Shown: positions 16,740 through 26,899 of the stretch, one piece after another
Numbering within the stretch: position 1 is the stretch's first letter
Layout: the number at the start of each line of letters is the position of its first letter
From: Phycisphaerae bacterium
Lineage (GTDB): Bacteria > Planctomycetota > Phycisphaerae > JAJVII01
Length of the DNA: 64,000 bases
Assembly: GCA_022072085.1 (NCBI GenBank)
Contig: JAJVII010000036.1
Coordinates: forward strand, 23,547 to 87,546
Reading direction: 5' to 3'
Notes under the pieces: generated by a model
What the model saw: the letters and a program-made list of their open reading frames with translations, nothing else
Told to the model about the DNA's origin: nothing
Databases searched by the model: none
Translations under genes and position numbers: made by a program

Positions 16740-17603
16740 TCAGCGTTTGAAGACGGTCTGGCCGATCTTGTCCAGGGGCAGGTTCATCGGCCCGAAGGGG
16801 GAGCCCACCTCCATCATCCCGTTGAGGCGATAGCCCGACCCGCTGCCGGAGACCATGTTCCAGGCGGCAAGGCCCAGGCTGCGCGGCGAGATGCTGATGG
16901 GGATCTGCAACTGCCCGCTGCCGCCCGAGGCCGCCAGCGTGAGGTCGCGGGCGATGCTGCTGTCGGCCACCTTCACGTCGCCCAGCGACAGGGCGTAGGC
17001 GAGCTTGGACAGCACGATCGGGAACTGGTTGTTGTTGGTCAGGTTCAGGGCGATGGTTCCGCCGGTGCGGTCCAGCGTGAGCGTGTCCCACTTGATCTGC
17101 TCGACGGCGACGCCGGGAGGTGCGGGGATCGGAAGCTGGCCGTCCTCGGTCAGCGGCAGCCGCAGCGTGCCGACGCCCGGGGCGTCGACCGAGAGGCCCA
17201 ACTCGGCCTGGAACGGCACGACCTGGCCCAGCCGCACGTCGGCCAGCGCCTTGAGCGCGTCCAGGTAGGTGACCTTCACCGGGATCGGCACGGTCGTCGC
17301 GCCGCGCGCCGGGACCGATGTGCCCTGGAGCGTGGTCGCGCCGGTGAGGAACTTCGTCGAGTTGCTGGCCAACCCGTAGTCCATGTTCACCAGCGGCAGG
17401 TTAACCGCGTAGGGGTTAGTGACCTCGACGTCAAAGAGCATCGTGGCGGCTGACAGGTCGATGCTCTGAAAGTGCAGGCCGGTGATGCGGGCCGACGGCT
17501 TGGAGAGCCAGCCGAGCGCGTCGCACCCGGCCAGGGCCGGAGTCAGGCATGCGGCGAGCGTCAGGGCGGCCAGGCGGCTGCGGGCGGGCGTTCTCGGCGA
17601 CAT
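16740..17603 (-). CDS. LEA type 2 family lipoprotein
   Basis: 287 residues. The start ATG 17603 is set by GGAG eight bases upstream and yields a lipoprotein signal (LTPALAG|C, Cys26). Two repeats of the water-stress/LEA-2 beta fold follow: about 40-140 (ITGLHFQSIDLSAATMLFDVEVTNPYAVNLP) and 170-285 (IALNLTNNNQFPIVLSKLAYALSLG). Such proteins are Ig-like, envelope-anchored and often stress-linked, but their role in bacteria is not clear. A 112-bp gap separates it from the end of the first propeller paralogue, in the same direction. Confidence 0.82.
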   Translation of the reverse strand: MSPRTPARSRLAALTLAACLTPALAGCDALGWLSKPSARITGLHFQSIDLSAATMLFDVEVTNPYAVNLPLVNMDYGLASNSTKFLTGATTLQGTSVPARGATTVPIPVKVTYLDALKALADVRLGQVVPFQAELGLSVDAPGVGTLRLPLTEDGQLPIPAPPGVAVEQIKWDTLTLDRTGGTIALNLTNNNQFPIVLSKLAYALSLGDVKVADSSIARDLTLAASGGSGQLQIPISISPRSLGLAAWNMVSGSGSGYRLNGMMEVGSPFGPMNLPLDKIGQTVFKR

Positions 17604-17715
17604 TATGTTTCTCCATGTCCGGGTCAATTCGCCTTTGAAGTTGCGTAGCGCACATTGCACTCCGGCGTATTGTAGGCCGGGCGAACGCGGAAGAAATGCA
17701 ATTCCGACCGGCCCG

Positions 17716-20700
17716 CTACGGCGGGGGCACGTCCACGCGTTCGGCGGCATGGTAGTCCAGCCGGACGCCGACGATTCGCTGGTTGCCGAAGTCGGCGATG
17801 TAGAGCCGGCGGTCAGTCCATGTGCCGACAAAGCAGGCGTGGAACAGTGCCACCTCGTCGCCGCCGACGGAACGCGGATGGGCCGGTCCGCCCGCGGCGA
17901 CCAGTGGCCTGCCGTCGTCGATGTTGCCGTAGTGGCCGATGTGGGTGATCAGGTTGCCCGACGCGTCGAGCACGGCGACGCGGTACTGGTCGATCTCGGG
18001 CGCGAAGGAGCGGGCGAAGTAGTCCAGCGTGAAGCGGCAGTGCCAGCAGGCGCAGGCCGGGGCGTCGGCGTTGAACCCTTCGTATCCGACGCCGCCGTAG
18101 AACCACTGGGCCCCCTCCACCCACCAGCCGGACAGGTCCATCGGCCGGTCCGGGCGCCCGGTCCCGGTCAGCGGCACGGGAATGCGCGGCGAAGGCGAGA
18201 GGAACCTGCCCTTGCCCGGCGCGAACTTCATCAGCGTGCCGGTCATCCGGTTGAAGTACCGCTCCTTGCCGATCATCCGCGTCGGCGTGGCCATGACGTA
18301 GAGGTTGTCGTCCCGGTCGATGCCGACGCCGTCGACCTGGGGCATGCCGGGGATCGCGTCGTCGTAGAGCACGCGTCCGTGCTTGTCCCAGACGTGCAGG
18401 CAGGCGGAAGTGGAACTGACCATGCGGCCGGGGTAGAGCGATGGCTCGTAGGGGTTGCCGCGAAAGACGGACTTCTCTTCCTTGCGGCCCTCGCTGTCGG
18501 TGCGGCAGGCGCAGGAAACGGCAAGTCGCCCGCGCGGCGAGATGCTCATGCCCCCCTCGTGGAAGCAGACGGGGTGGACGTTGGGCATGATCAGCCCGCC
18601 GGTGACCGAGTTGCTCTTTCCGAACATGCTGCCGCTGCCGACGCCCTTGGCCTCCTCGCCGTAGTCCCACGGAACCTCTTTGAAGTTCTGGAAGGACCCG
18701 CCGCCCGGGTCCAGCGCCGCCGCGTCGTAGCGGGCCACGACGGCCGTGTAGCGCAGGTAGAGGTAGCCGTTGTTGTCCAGGGCCATGTCCTCGGCGCCGA
18801 AGGGCAGCTCGATCTCGTCGTATGACGGCTTCTCCGGGTCGATCCGCAGCAGACCGACCCACGCCTTGTCGGTGGGGCTGGAGTCCGGCTCGCCGACGTA
18901 GAGGATGCCGTTGCGCGGATCGACATGGAGTTTCTGGATGTTGTTGTTGGTGGGGCGGGCGCGGGTGACCTCCCTGCGGGTCTCGGCGCCGAAGTCTCGC
19001 TTCACGACCCAGTTGTTCCCCTGCAACTGAAGCAGGATGATGCCGTCCTTCAGCCAGGCCTGATGCCCGCGGCCGCTCCACGCCGACGCCAGATCCTGCG
19101 TGACCGGACGCCCGATCCAGATCGTCGGCACGTCGGCCCAGCCGTCCAGTTCCATCCAGTAGATCGGTCCGTGAATGCGGCTGGGCCAGCCCCACTCGTT
19201 GTATCGCGTGCGGCCGGGCGGCAGGGGCAGGTTCCAGCGGCCTTTTGCTTTCGGGTCGTCGAACGGGCCCAGCACCGTCAGCGACGGCTGGATCTCCGGC
19301 TCGCGCTGGTCGTCTGACATCCTGGCCAGGATGCGGTTGTGAACCAGGAAGCTGAAGACGTACAACTCGCCGGTGCGCGGGTGCAGGCATATCTGGGCCG
19401 GGCGACGGACGGAGATTGCCTTGAGGAACTCTCTCTCGGGCGAGAAGACCTGCACGCGGTCGTTCATGTAGTCGGCGACGTAGACCCGCCCCGCGGCGTC
19501 CACCGCGACCGAAGTGGCCCCGCCAAACTGCCCCGGCTTCGCGCCCGGATCATTCTGCTTGAGGCTCCCGACGAAAAGTTCCGGCGGGCCGCTGCCGTCG
19601 AACGGAACCCGCAGCACGCCGTGCAGGAAATCGTAGTGCCAACTGTATCGCCAGCAATAGCCGGCCAGGTAGACCCACCTGCCGTCGGGGCTGAAGGCCG
19701 CCGACCAGGGCGTCACCGGGAATGCGTCCTCGTGGTTCGCGTTCATCCCCTGGAGACGCACATCGCGGCTGACGTCGGGCCCGGTCAGCGGCAGGCCGAA
19801 GGTCGTTCCATCGCTGCCGAGGCGGTCGAGCTTCAGCGACGCAATGGCGATCGGCCTGGACTTATCGGGCCCGACGGCCGGTCCGACGGCCATCGCCGAC
19901 GCCGCCCGTCCGCTCATCCCTGCGGTCGATGCGTTGGCGCCGCTGGTCAGCAGCGTCTGCTGGTACTTGCTCTCCTTCAGCGGCAGGCGGTAGCCCTGGG
20001 CGAAGTCGTGCCATCGCAGCCCCCGGCACTGGGCCAGCTTGTCGGCCGGGAAGGGGTAGACCGTGCGCAGGTATCGCCCGGCGTGGTCGTAGACCCGCAG
20101 GCTGTCGACGCCGCAGCCCTGGAAGACGTAGACGCCGTCCTCGGACGTCCGGATGATCGGGGCGCGGCCGTCGATGGCCTTGCAGGGCGACCAGTAGAGC
20201 GTCCGCTCGAACTTCGGGTCCAGGCCCAGGGAGACGCGGATGACGTGGCGGCCCTGGTTGATGACGTAGATCCCCTGGTCGTCCTTGCCGTCCCAGACGA
20301 GAGATTGCTCATGGCTGTTCTGGGCGAACGGCGCGGGGGCGTTGGGCCCCAGCACGCCGGAGGCCAGATGCCGCACGATCCGCCCGTCGGCGTCCTCGAT
20401 CGCGACCGTGACGTCGCACAGACCCTTGCTGGCGAATGCGATCGTCACGCGGTCGCCGTCGCGCTTCAACGTTGGCCGGGCGGCGAACTCGTAGACGGCC
20501 TCGCGCTTGATGCGGAACTCCTCGGGAATCGTCGGCGCGGCGTCGTCGGCGCGCACGTTCGCACAGGCAAACGCGCACCCGGCCGCCGCGAGAATCCGGA
20601 TTGTCCATGAGAATAGCTTCGTCGGACTCCTCCTGCTGACGCCCGCCTCGAACAGCACGGGCCAGGCGAGAACGACATGCGAGGGCCGCTTCGCCTTCAT
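17716..20700 (-). CDS. Tandem propeller family, paralogue A
   Basis: 994 residues, last gene of the three-gene run. The N-terminus is unusually long: about 30 residues before the hydrophobic signal (FSWTIRILAAAGCAFACANVRA|DD). An AGGAGG lies inside it in frame but no good start codon follows, so ATG 20700 is kept. Domain order: FlgD-like Ig fold at about 65-150 (RVTIAFASKGLCDVTVAIE, LVWDGKDDQGIYV), first propeller part with EDGVYVFQG and LRTVYPFPADK, NHL repeats such as GRVYVADYMNDRVQVFSP, then EVPWDYGEEAKG, the CFHEGGM segment, VWDKHGRVLYDDAIPG, and the C-terminal block A-C-A-C-W, DYFARSFAPE, VGGDEVALF and ADFGNQRIVGVRLDYH. The function is unknown; secretion is likely. Its start is 10 bp from the stop of paralogue B. 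Confidence 0.85.
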   Translation of the reverse strand: MKAKRPSHVVLAWPVLFEAGVSRRSPTKLFSWTIRILAAAGCAFACANVRADDAAPTIPEEFRIKREAVYEFAARPTLKRDGDRVTIAFASKGLCDVTVAIEDADGRIVRHLASGVLGPNAPAPFAQNSHEQSLVWDGKDDQGIYVINQGRHVIRVSLGLDPKFERTLYWSPCKAIDGRAPIIRTSEDGVYVFQGCGVDSLRVYDHAGRYLRTVYPFPADKLAQCRGLRWHDFAQGYRLPLKESKYQQTLLTSGANASTAGMSGRAASAMAVGPAVGPDKSRPIAIASLKLDRLGSDGTTFGLPLTGPDVSRDVRLQGMNANHEDAFPVTPWSAAFSPDGRWVYLAGYCWRYSWHYDFLHGVLRVPFDGSGPPELFVGSLKQNDPGAKPGQFGGATSVAVDAAGRVYVADYMNDRVQVFSPEREFLKAISVRRPAQICLHPRTGELYVFSFLVHNRILARMSDDQREPEIQPSLTVLGPFDDPKAKGRWNLPLPPGRTRYNEWGWPSRIHGPIYWMELDGWADVPTIWIGRPVTQDLASAWSGRGHQAWLKDGIILLQLQGNNWVVKRDFGAETRREVTRARPTNNNIQKLHVDPRNGILYVGEPDSSPTDKAWVGLLRIDPEKPSYDEIELPFGAEDMALDNNGYLYLRYTAVVARYDAAALDPGGGSFQNFKEVPWDYGEEAKGVGSGSMFGKSNSVTGGLIMPNVHPVCFHEGGMSISPRGRLAVSCACRTDSEGRKEEKSVFRGNPYEPSLYPGRMVSSTSACLHVWDKHGRVLYDDAIPGMPQVDGVGIDRDDNLYVMATPTRMIGKERYFNRMTGTLMKFAPGKGRFLSPSPRIPVPLTGTGRPDRPMDLSGWWVEGAQWFYGGVGYEGFNADAPACACWHCRFTLDYFARSFAPEIDQYRVAVLDASGNLITHIGHYGNIDDGRPLVAAGGPAHPRSVGGDEVALFHACFVGTWTDRRLYIADFGNQRIVGVRLDYHAAERVDVPPP

Positions 20701-20710
20701 TCGACACGCG

Positions 20711-23578
20711 TCACTTGCCCTCGCCTCCCACCGGCACGCGCTCGGTGGCGTAGTAGTCCAGCTTCACGCTGGCGATTCGGTTGTTGCCCATGTCGGCGAT
20801 GAAGATGCGGTGGTCGGTCCACGTGCCGACGAAGCAGGCGTGAATCAGCGAGACCTCATCGCCGCCGATGCTGCGCGTGTCGGTCGGTCCGCCGGCGGCG
20901 ACCAGCGGCTGGCCGTCCTGCACGTTGCCATACTGCCCGATGTGCAGGATGAGGTTGCCGGCTGAATCGACCACCGCGACGCGATACTGATAGGGCTCGG
21001 GGGCGATCGACCGGGCGAAGTAGTCCAGCGTGAATCGGCTGAACCAGCAGGCGCACCCGCCGGCGTGGCCGATCATGTTGAACCCCGCGAATCCGACCCC
21101 GCCGAAGAACCACTGGGCCCCGGGGACCCAGGCCTTTCCGTGGCGGGTGCTCTCCAGGTCTGGCGGGCCCTTGGGGGTCGAGTCGGGCGTGAGGTCCACC
21201 GGCGAGCCGCTGGAGGAAATCACCTTGGCCTTGCCGGGGGCGACCTTGGTGATCGTCTCGGACATCTCGTTGAAGTAACGCTTGCCGTCGTAGACGCGGC
21301 TGGGCGCCTGCATGACATAGATGTTGTCGTCGCGGTCGATCGCAACCCCGTCGCACTGGCCGACGCCGGGCAGGGCGTCCTCGTACTTGAGCTGGCCGTG
21401 TTTGTCCCAGACGTGGATGCAGGGCGAGGTGGAGTTGACGACGCGGCCGGGGTAGATCTGCGGCTTGTAGACCTCGAAGGGGTGGACGTCCTCGCCCTTG
21501 AGATGGCCGGAACTGATGCCGACGAAACGGTAGGCGCAGCTGGCGACGACGTTGCCGTTGGGTCCGACGTAGAAGCCGCCCTGGTGGTAGCAGACCGGCG
21601 AAGTCGAGGGCATCTTCAGCCCGCCGGTCACGGAGGTGGTGCGGCCGTAGATGCCGCCGTCGTTGCCGAGCCTATCGCGCTCCTCGCCGTAGTCCCAGGG
21701 GACCTCGCGGAATTCCGGAAAGGTGTATCGCGCGATCATGTCGGTGTTGCGCAGGTAGAGCAGCCCGTTCAGATCGAACGCCGCCTCCATCGCGTTGAAC
21801 GGCAGGTGGATCACCTTGATGCGGCCGGTCTGGGGGTTGATCGCCAGCCAGTCGTTGGAGGCCTTCATGGTCGGCCCGCTGTCGGGCTCGGCGACGTAGA
21901 GCATGCCGTCGACTGGGTTGACGATCAGCCGCTGGACGTTGTGCCGCGGCGGCGAGGCCCGGACGAGGTCCTTGGCGGTCTGGTCGCCGAAGGAGCGGAC
22001 GACGGCCCACTTGCCGTCGACGCGGCGCTGGATGCGCACGCCGGCTTTCCACAACTCGGGGTTCATGTCGTTCTTGGCATAGCCGCCGGAGAAGTGGAAC
22101 TCCTCGCCGCGGGGGTTGTGCTTTCGCCCGACGACCCAGACGGTGGGCTCCTTGGCCCAGGGGTCCAACTCGACGTGAAAGACGTGGCCGGTCGCCTCGA
22201 AGCCGGACGGGTCGCCGTAGCCCAGCGGAAAGGGCTCGCGGGCGATCTGCCGGGCCTCGGGCATCGGCGAATATCGGGTCACCGTGTGCTCGATGTCATT
22301 GGGAGCGTAGTGGTACTTCTTGAACAGGTCGAAGGGCACGCCGACGACCTCGTAGGAGAAGGCCCAGATTTCGCCGGTCTTCCCGTCGATGCAGAGCTGC
22401 GCCGGCTTGGTGGAGGGGATCGTCTTGAGGAACTTCCCGGCAGCGTTGTAGACCTGGATGCGGTCGTTGAGGTAGTCGGCGATGAAGACGCGCCCTGCTG
22501 CGTCGGTGGCCACAGAGGTCGGCACGCGGAAGTGGGCGTTGTCCTCGCCGTGCACCTTCTGGTCGCCCGCGAAGATCACTGGCGCGTCGTCGGTGTCGAA
22601 GTTGAGCTTGTAGACCGCGTGGAAGCAGCCGGGCGTGGGGTTCCAGCTCCCCGTCCGCCACAGGTAAGCCGCCATGTATAGCGTCTTGCCGTCGGGCGAG
22701 AAGGCGATGCTGTTGGGCCCGACGTCGACATCCATGCCGCCGGCGACGCTCTTGATGACGTAGCCGGTCCTCGGGCCCTGAAGCTTCAGCCCGCCGCTGC
22801 TGCCGTCGGTCGCCAGCCGGTTGAGGTACACGTAGGCCAGCGCCATCCGTCCGCCGCGGACGGCCATCGCCGTGGCTGCCGTCCCGTCCTGCGAGGTCGA
22901 GTAGTTGCCGCTGTTGTAGTTAACGCCCGAACTGAGCAGCGTGTGCTGGTAGAGTCCGCCCTTGAGCGGCAGCCTGTAGCCCTGCGGGAAGTCGTGCCAG
23001 GTGAGCCCCTCGACCTTCGCGATCCGGTCAGCCGGGAAGGGGTAAACGTCGCGGACGTAGTTGCCCTCGTGGTCGAACAGGCGGATGAAGTCGACGCCGC
23101 GGCCGTCGTAGACATAGATGCCCTCGGGGGCGGCCGCCATCAGCGGCATCTCGCCGTAGCGCTTGTAGGGGCTCCACAGCAGCGTCCGCTCCAGCCGCGG
23201 TCGAAGGCCGAGCGAGACGCGGACGTTCATCACCTGCGAGCGGTCCACGTAGCGGCCCTGGTCGTCCTTGCCGTCCCAGACGATCGACTGGCGGCGGGAG
23301 TCCTTCACCAGCGGCGCCGGGGCGTTAGGGCCCAGCACGCCGCTGACCAGGTGGCGCAGGATCTGCCCGTCGGGCTTCTCGATCGCCACGGTCACGTCGC
23401 ACAGGCCCTTGCTGGCGAAGGCGATGGTCACGCGGTCGCCGTCGCGCGTGACGGTCGGCTTCTCGGTGAACTCGTAGACCGCCTCGCGATTGACCTTCAG
23501 CTCGTCGATGCCGGCCGCCGGCGCCGCAGCCGCGGCAGCCAGCGTCAGCAGCAGGGAAATCCGCACAGTCAGCCGCAT
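20711..23578 (-). CDS. Tandem propeller family, paralogue B
   Basis: 955 residues, the shortest copy. The start has GAGGAG 5 nt upstream and a clear signal peptide (LLLTLAAAAAAPAAG). The family order is kept: V-N-R-E-A-V-Y-E-F, FlgD-like Ig (RVTIAFASKGLCDVTVAIE, VWDGKDDQGRYVD), PEGIYVYDGRGVD, DVYPFPADRIAK, NHL repeat RVFIADYLNDRIQVYNAAG, EVPWDYGEERD, CYHQGGF, VWDKHGQLKYEDALPG and IDRDDNIYVMQAPSR. The C-terminal block is G-C-A-C-W-F-S-R-F, DYFARSIAPE, IGGDEVSL and ADMGNNRIASVKLDYY. B resembles A most closely in the WHDFPQGYRLPLK segment. The gap to C is 31 bp, so A-B-C are likely co-transcribed from C. Confidence 0.87.
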   Translation of the reverse strand: MRLTVRISLLLTLAAAAAAPAAGIDELKVNREAVYEFTEKPTVTRDGDRVTIAFASKGLCDVTVAIEKPDGQILRHLVSGVLGPNAPAPLVKDSRRQSIVWDGKDDQGRYVDRSQVMNVRVSLGLRPRLERTLLWSPYKRYGEMPLMAAAPEGIYVYDGRGVDFIRLFDHEGNYVRDVYPFPADRIAKVEGLTWHDFPQGYRLPLKGGLYQHTLLSSGVNYNSGNYSTSQDGTAATAMAVRGGRMALAYVYLNRLATDGSSGGLKLQGPRTGYVIKSVAGGMDVDVGPNSIAFSPDGKTLYMAAYLWRTGSWNPTPGCFHAVYKLNFDTDDAPVIFAGDQKVHGEDNAHFRVPTSVATDAAGRVFIADYLNDRIQVYNAAGKFLKTIPSTKPAQLCIDGKTGEIWAFSYEVVGVPFDLFKKYHYAPNDIEHTVTRYSPMPEARQIAREPFPLGYGDPSGFEATGHVFHVELDPWAKEPTVWVVGRKHNPRGEEFHFSGGYAKNDMNPELWKAGVRIQRRVDGKWAVVRSFGDQTAKDLVRASPPRHNVQRLIVNPVDGMLYVAEPDSGPTMKASNDWLAINPQTGRIKVIHLPFNAMEAAFDLNGLLYLRNTDMIARYTFPEFREVPWDYGEERDRLGNDGGIYGRTTSVTGGLKMPSTSPVCYHQGGFYVGPNGNVVASCAYRFVGISSGHLKGEDVHPFEVYKPQIYPGRVVNSTSPCIHVWDKHGQLKYEDALPGVGQCDGVAIDRDDNIYVMQAPSRVYDGKRYFNEMSETITKVAPGKAKVISSSGSPVDLTPDSTPKGPPDLESTRHGKAWVPGAQWFFGGVGFAGFNMIGHAGGCACWFSRFTLDYFARSIAPEPYQYRVAVVDSAGNLILHIGQYGNVQDGQPLVAAGGPTDTRSIGGDEVSLIHACFVGTWTDHRIFIADMGNNRIASVKLDYYATERVPVGGEGK

Positions 23579-23609
23579 GTCAACTCCTCGAACTCTTCGG
23601 GTTGCGGGG

Positions 23610-26501
23610 TCAGTTGCTCTTGGCCGGGCCGGACGCCTCGGGCAGCTTCACCCGCTCGTCCGTATGATAGCTGAGTTTCACGCTCACGACCCGGGCGTTG
23701 CCCGGATCGGCGACAAACAGCCGCCGGTCGGTTTGCACCGCGACGTATGGGGCGTAGAACAGGGCCACCTCATCGCCGCCGATCGAGCGCGTCGCCGGCG
23801 GCCCGCCGCCCGGCTCGATCGGCCGGCCGTCGTCCACGTTGCCATAGGTTCCGATTCGCATGATGAGGTTGCCCGACGCGTCCAGCACCGCGACCGAGCA
23901 GTGCTCGACCTCCGGCGCGAACGACCGCGCGAAGTAGTCCATGTCGAACCGCGAGTTGGAGCAGTCGCAGCCGAACCCGTCGGTCTGGCTGTGTCGCCCG
24001 GTGTAGCCGACCCCGCCGTAGAACCACTGGGCGCCCTCGACCCACGCCCGGCCGATCCGGGCTCCGCCGTTGCCGACCAGGTCCTGCCCGCGCTTCGGCT
24101 GCACCTCCGGCGTCAGCGGCACGGGGGTCATCTTGGCGTTGGGCGAGTAGACCTTCGCCTGTCCCGGCCGGACCTTCAGCAGCGTGTCGGTGGCCTCGTC
24201 GTAGTAGGGTTTGCCGTCGATGACGCGGAAGGCCATCGCCATCGCGTAGACGTTGTCGTCGCGATCGATGCCGACGCCGTGCGTGAAGGCGATGCCCGGC
24301 AGGGCGTCGTCGAAGAGGATCTTGCCGTACTTGTCGAAGACCAGGATCAGCCCCTGCGTGCATCGGCCGGGGTAGAGCCTGAAGTGATAGGCGTCCTGGC
24401 TGGCGTAGAGGTCCTTCGCGGCCATCTGCATCCGCTCGGTCTCCTGCCCGCCGTGGATGCTGACGACGATGTCGCCGCGGGCGTTGACCATCATCCCGCC
24501 GTGGTGGTTGTATCGCTGGCTGGGGATGCGCAGGCTGGAGGCGATGTCGGCGACCTTCTTGCCCGGGCCCTCGGCCTTGCTGCTGGCGAAGCCGACGCCC
24601 TTGCGAGCCTCGCCGTAGTCCCACGGAACCTCGCGCCAGTCCTTGGGGTCGTATCGGCCGATGTCGTTGCGGGCCCGCAGGCAGACCAGCCCCTGCGGAT
24701 CGAAGGCCATGTCCTCGGCGTCGAACGGCATCTCGACGCGGCTGATCGCCCCGGTCGCCGGGTCGATCTCCAGCAGTTCGCTGAGCGACTTGCCCACGCC
24801 GGCGTCGGCTTCGGCGACGAACAGGCGGCCGCTCACCGGGTTGACATAGAGCCGCTGCCGCAGGTACGGGGCCGGCCAGGCCCGGGCGGCCTCCTTGATC
24901 GCCAGGCGGCCGAAGTCCCGCCGCACCGCCATCCGCCCGCCGTCGGGCTGGAGCAGGCAGAGGCCCGCACGCTCCCAGCCGCGGTACATGCCCGGGTCGC
25001 CGGGCGTCACCCAGACCGTCACCGGGTCGGTCCAGACGTCGATCGCGTAACCGTGGCTGGGAAGGTCGCGGCCCTGGCCGAGGTCCCAGCTCGCGAGTTG
25101 CCTGGGGTCGTCCAGGCCGGCCAGCTCGATCAGCCGCGGCGTCGGGGCCGTCTTGTCGATCTCCTCGCGCCGGTTGTGGAACGTGATCGCCTTGGAGCGG
25201 ATCAGCCACGACAGCACGTAGATTCGCCCGGTCTTGGGATGCACCGCGACGCAGACCGGCTTGGCGACCGGGATCGCCTTGAGGAACTTGCCGTCGGCCG
25301 TGAAGACCTGGATGCGGTCGTTGCCGTTGTCAGCGACGTAGACGCGGCCCTGGGCGTCGCAGGTTACCCAGGCGGGGGTGCGGAACTGGCCTTCACCCGT
25401 GCCGCCGGCGTCCTCGCCCCGCAGGTTCCCCGCGAAGGCTTTCGCGGCCTCGGGCCCGTCGAACGCGACCCGCCCCACGCCGTTGAGCCAGCCCTCGTGG
25501 AACCCGCCGGTGCCCCAGTTCTGCATCCACGAGTAGGCCGTCATGTAGAGCGTTCTCCCGTCGGGCGAGAAGGCCACGCTCCGCGGACCGGCCTGGATGT
25601 CGTCTTCGCCGCCGCGCCACGACAACCCGCTGCGCTTCAGCGGCACGCCGGTCTTCGCCCCTTGGAGCCGGCCGCCCTCAGCGGACCCGTCGGTCGTCAG
25701 CCGATTCAGCCGCTCGTAGAGCAGTGCGATCCGGTTGCCGCCGACGGCCATCCCCGTCGCCGGGTCGGGCATGGTGTGCTTGAGCCCGCTGCCCATCGTG
25801 CCGCTGAACTCGCTGTCGGTCCCGCCGGTGAGCAGCGTGCACTGGCGATGGCCGTTCTTGCGCGGCAGGCGTCGGCCGTCCTGGGGGAAGTCGAGCCAGT
25901 GCAGGTCCTCGAACGACTTCACGCCGTCAGCCGGGAACGGATAGACCGTCCGAAGGTAGTCGCCCTGGTGGTCGTAGAGCCGCAACTGCGACACGCCGCC
26001 GCCGCGGTCAAAGACGTAGACCCCCTCGGGTGCGGGGCAGACGATCAGCGGGTCGTCGCCGGTCCGCTTGTTGCCGGACCAGTAGAGCGTCCGCTCGAAC
26101 CGGGCCTGGAGGCCCAGCGAGACGCGGACCTGCACGCCATCGGCGTCCACGTAGTGCCCCTGGTCGTCCTTGCCGTCCCAGACCAGCGTCTGCTTCGTGG
26201 AGCCCTTCAGCAACGGGGCCGGGGCGTTGGGCCCCAGCACGCCGCAGGCCAGGTGCCGCAGGATCCGGCCGCCCGAGTCCTCGACGGCCACCGTCACGTC
26301 GCACAGCCCACGGGTCTGAAAGGCGATGGTCGTGCGGTCGCCGCTGCGGGTCAGGGTCGGCCTGGCGACGAAGTCGAACTCGGCCTGCCGCTTGATGCGG
26401 AACTCGGCGGGGATAGTCGTCGCCGCGTCGTCGTCTGCGCGCACGCCGGCCGCCGCGCCTAGGGCGGCTGCAAGAGTCAGCATGAGACCCGACATGCGCA
26501 T
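23610..26501 (-). CDS. Tandem propeller family, paralogue C
   Basis: 963 residues and first gene of the three-gene run. Two in-frame ATGs (26501 and 26495) precede the signal peptide (SGLMLTLAAALGAAAGVRA|DD); neither has a strong Shine-Dalgarno. It has all family segments: IPAEFRIKRQAEF, FlgD-like Ig with ILRHLACGVLGPNAPAP, PEGVYVFDRGGG, RTVYPFPADGVK, NHL repeat RVYVADNGNDRIQVFTADG, EVPWDYGEARKG, YNHHGGM and VFDKYGKILFDDALPG. The C-terminal pair is C-D-C-S in place of C-A-C-W, followed by RFDMDYFARSFAPE and IGGDEVALF. The long Gly/Lys-containing insert after EARKG is specific to this copy. It is divergent from the small exported protein at 26665 across 163 bp, where its promoter must lie. Confidence 0.87.
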   Translation of the reverse strand: MRMSGLMLTLAAALGAAAGVRADDDAATTIPAEFRIKRQAEFDFVARPTLTRSGDRTTIAFQTRGLCDVTVAVEDSGGRILRHLACGVLGPNAPAPLLKGSTKQTLVWDGKDDQGHYVDADGVQVRVSLGLQARFERTLYWSGNKRTGDDPLIVCPAPEGVYVFDRGGGVSQLRLYDHQGDYLRTVYPFPADGVKSFEDLHWLDFPQDGRRLPRKNGHRQCTLLTGGTDSEFSGTMGSGLKHTMPDPATGMAVGGNRIALLYERLNRLTTDGSAEGGRLQGAKTGVPLKRSGLSWRGGEDDIQAGPRSVAFSPDGRTLYMTAYSWMQNWGTGGFHEGWLNGVGRVAFDGPEAAKAFAGNLRGEDAGGTGEGQFRTPAWVTCDAQGRVYVADNGNDRIQVFTADGKFLKAIPVAKPVCVAVHPKTGRIYVLSWLIRSKAITFHNRREEIDKTAPTPRLIELAGLDDPRQLASWDLGQGRDLPSHGYAIDVWTDPVTVWVTPGDPGMYRGWERAGLCLLQPDGGRMAVRRDFGRLAIKEAARAWPAPYLRQRLYVNPVSGRLFVAEADAGVGKSLSELLEIDPATGAISRVEMPFDAEDMAFDPQGLVCLRARNDIGRYDPKDWREVPWDYGEARKGVGFASSKAEGPGKKVADIASSLRIPSQRYNHHGGMMVNARGDIVVSIHGGQETERMQMAAKDLYASQDAYHFRLYPGRCTQGLILVFDKYGKILFDDALPGIAFTHGVGIDRDDNVYAMAMAFRVIDGKPYYDEATDTLLKVRPGQAKVYSPNAKMTPVPLTPEVQPKRGQDLVGNGGARIGRAWVEGAQWFYGGVGYTGRHSQTDGFGCDCSNSRFDMDYFARSFAPEVEHCSVAVLDASGNLIMRIGTYGNVDDGRPIEPGGGPPATRSIGGDEVALFYAPYVAVQTDRRLFVADPGNARVVSVKLSYHTDERVKLPEASGPAKSN

Positions 26502-26664
26502 CGCACACCCGATGGGACAGGGGCCCCGAGGCCGGGCGAACGAACCTCAACACCTGTCGAATATTAAACCCGGACGCGGCCTGCGTTTCCCGCGCGATTC
26601 GCGACAAAACGGCGTCGGCTGCCTCGGCGGGGGGACGCTATTTCGACAATCCAGGAGGCAAGCC

Positions 26665-26865
26665 ATGGGACCACGCAAGGCCTGCGCGAGGCGGATTGTT
26701 TCGGCGGCGCTGCTGACGTTGCTGCTGGCGGTCACGGGCAGCCGGTTGCTGGGCGACGGCCGCACGCCGCCGGCGGACAACGTGAACGTGTTTGTCAATG
26801 GCAGACCGTTCGGCGAGTCCACGGGCAGTCGCCTGTTCAACGCGGCATTCGAGATCAAGAAGTAG
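26665..26865 (+). CDS. Small exported 66-residue protein
   Basis: AGGAGG at 26653-26658 lies 6 nt before ATG 26665, one of the best Shine-Dalgarno sites in the window. The peptide has a basic start (MGPRKACARR), a hydrophobic segment (IVSAALLTLLLAVTGSRLLG) and a short hydrophilic end with VNVFVNGRPFGESTGSRLFNAAFEIKK. It could be a secreted or signal-anchored peptide. The mature end (FVNGRPFGES) resembles a single beta hairpin. No family is recognised. It sits between propeller paralogue C (divergent) and the DUF4091-type gene (same direction, 135 bp on). Confidence 0.6.
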   Translation: MGPRKACARRIVSAALLTLLLAVTGSRLLGDGRTPPADNVNVFVNGRPFGESTGSRLFNAAFEIKK

Positions 26866-26899
26866 GGCAGCCCCTTATCAGACTCACCCCTGCGCAAGC

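Noticed and set aside
24000..26462. Plus-strand frames antisense to the propeller genes
   Set aside because: Each propeller paralogue yields a similar antisense frame because codon third positions are GC; none has a start region or domain.
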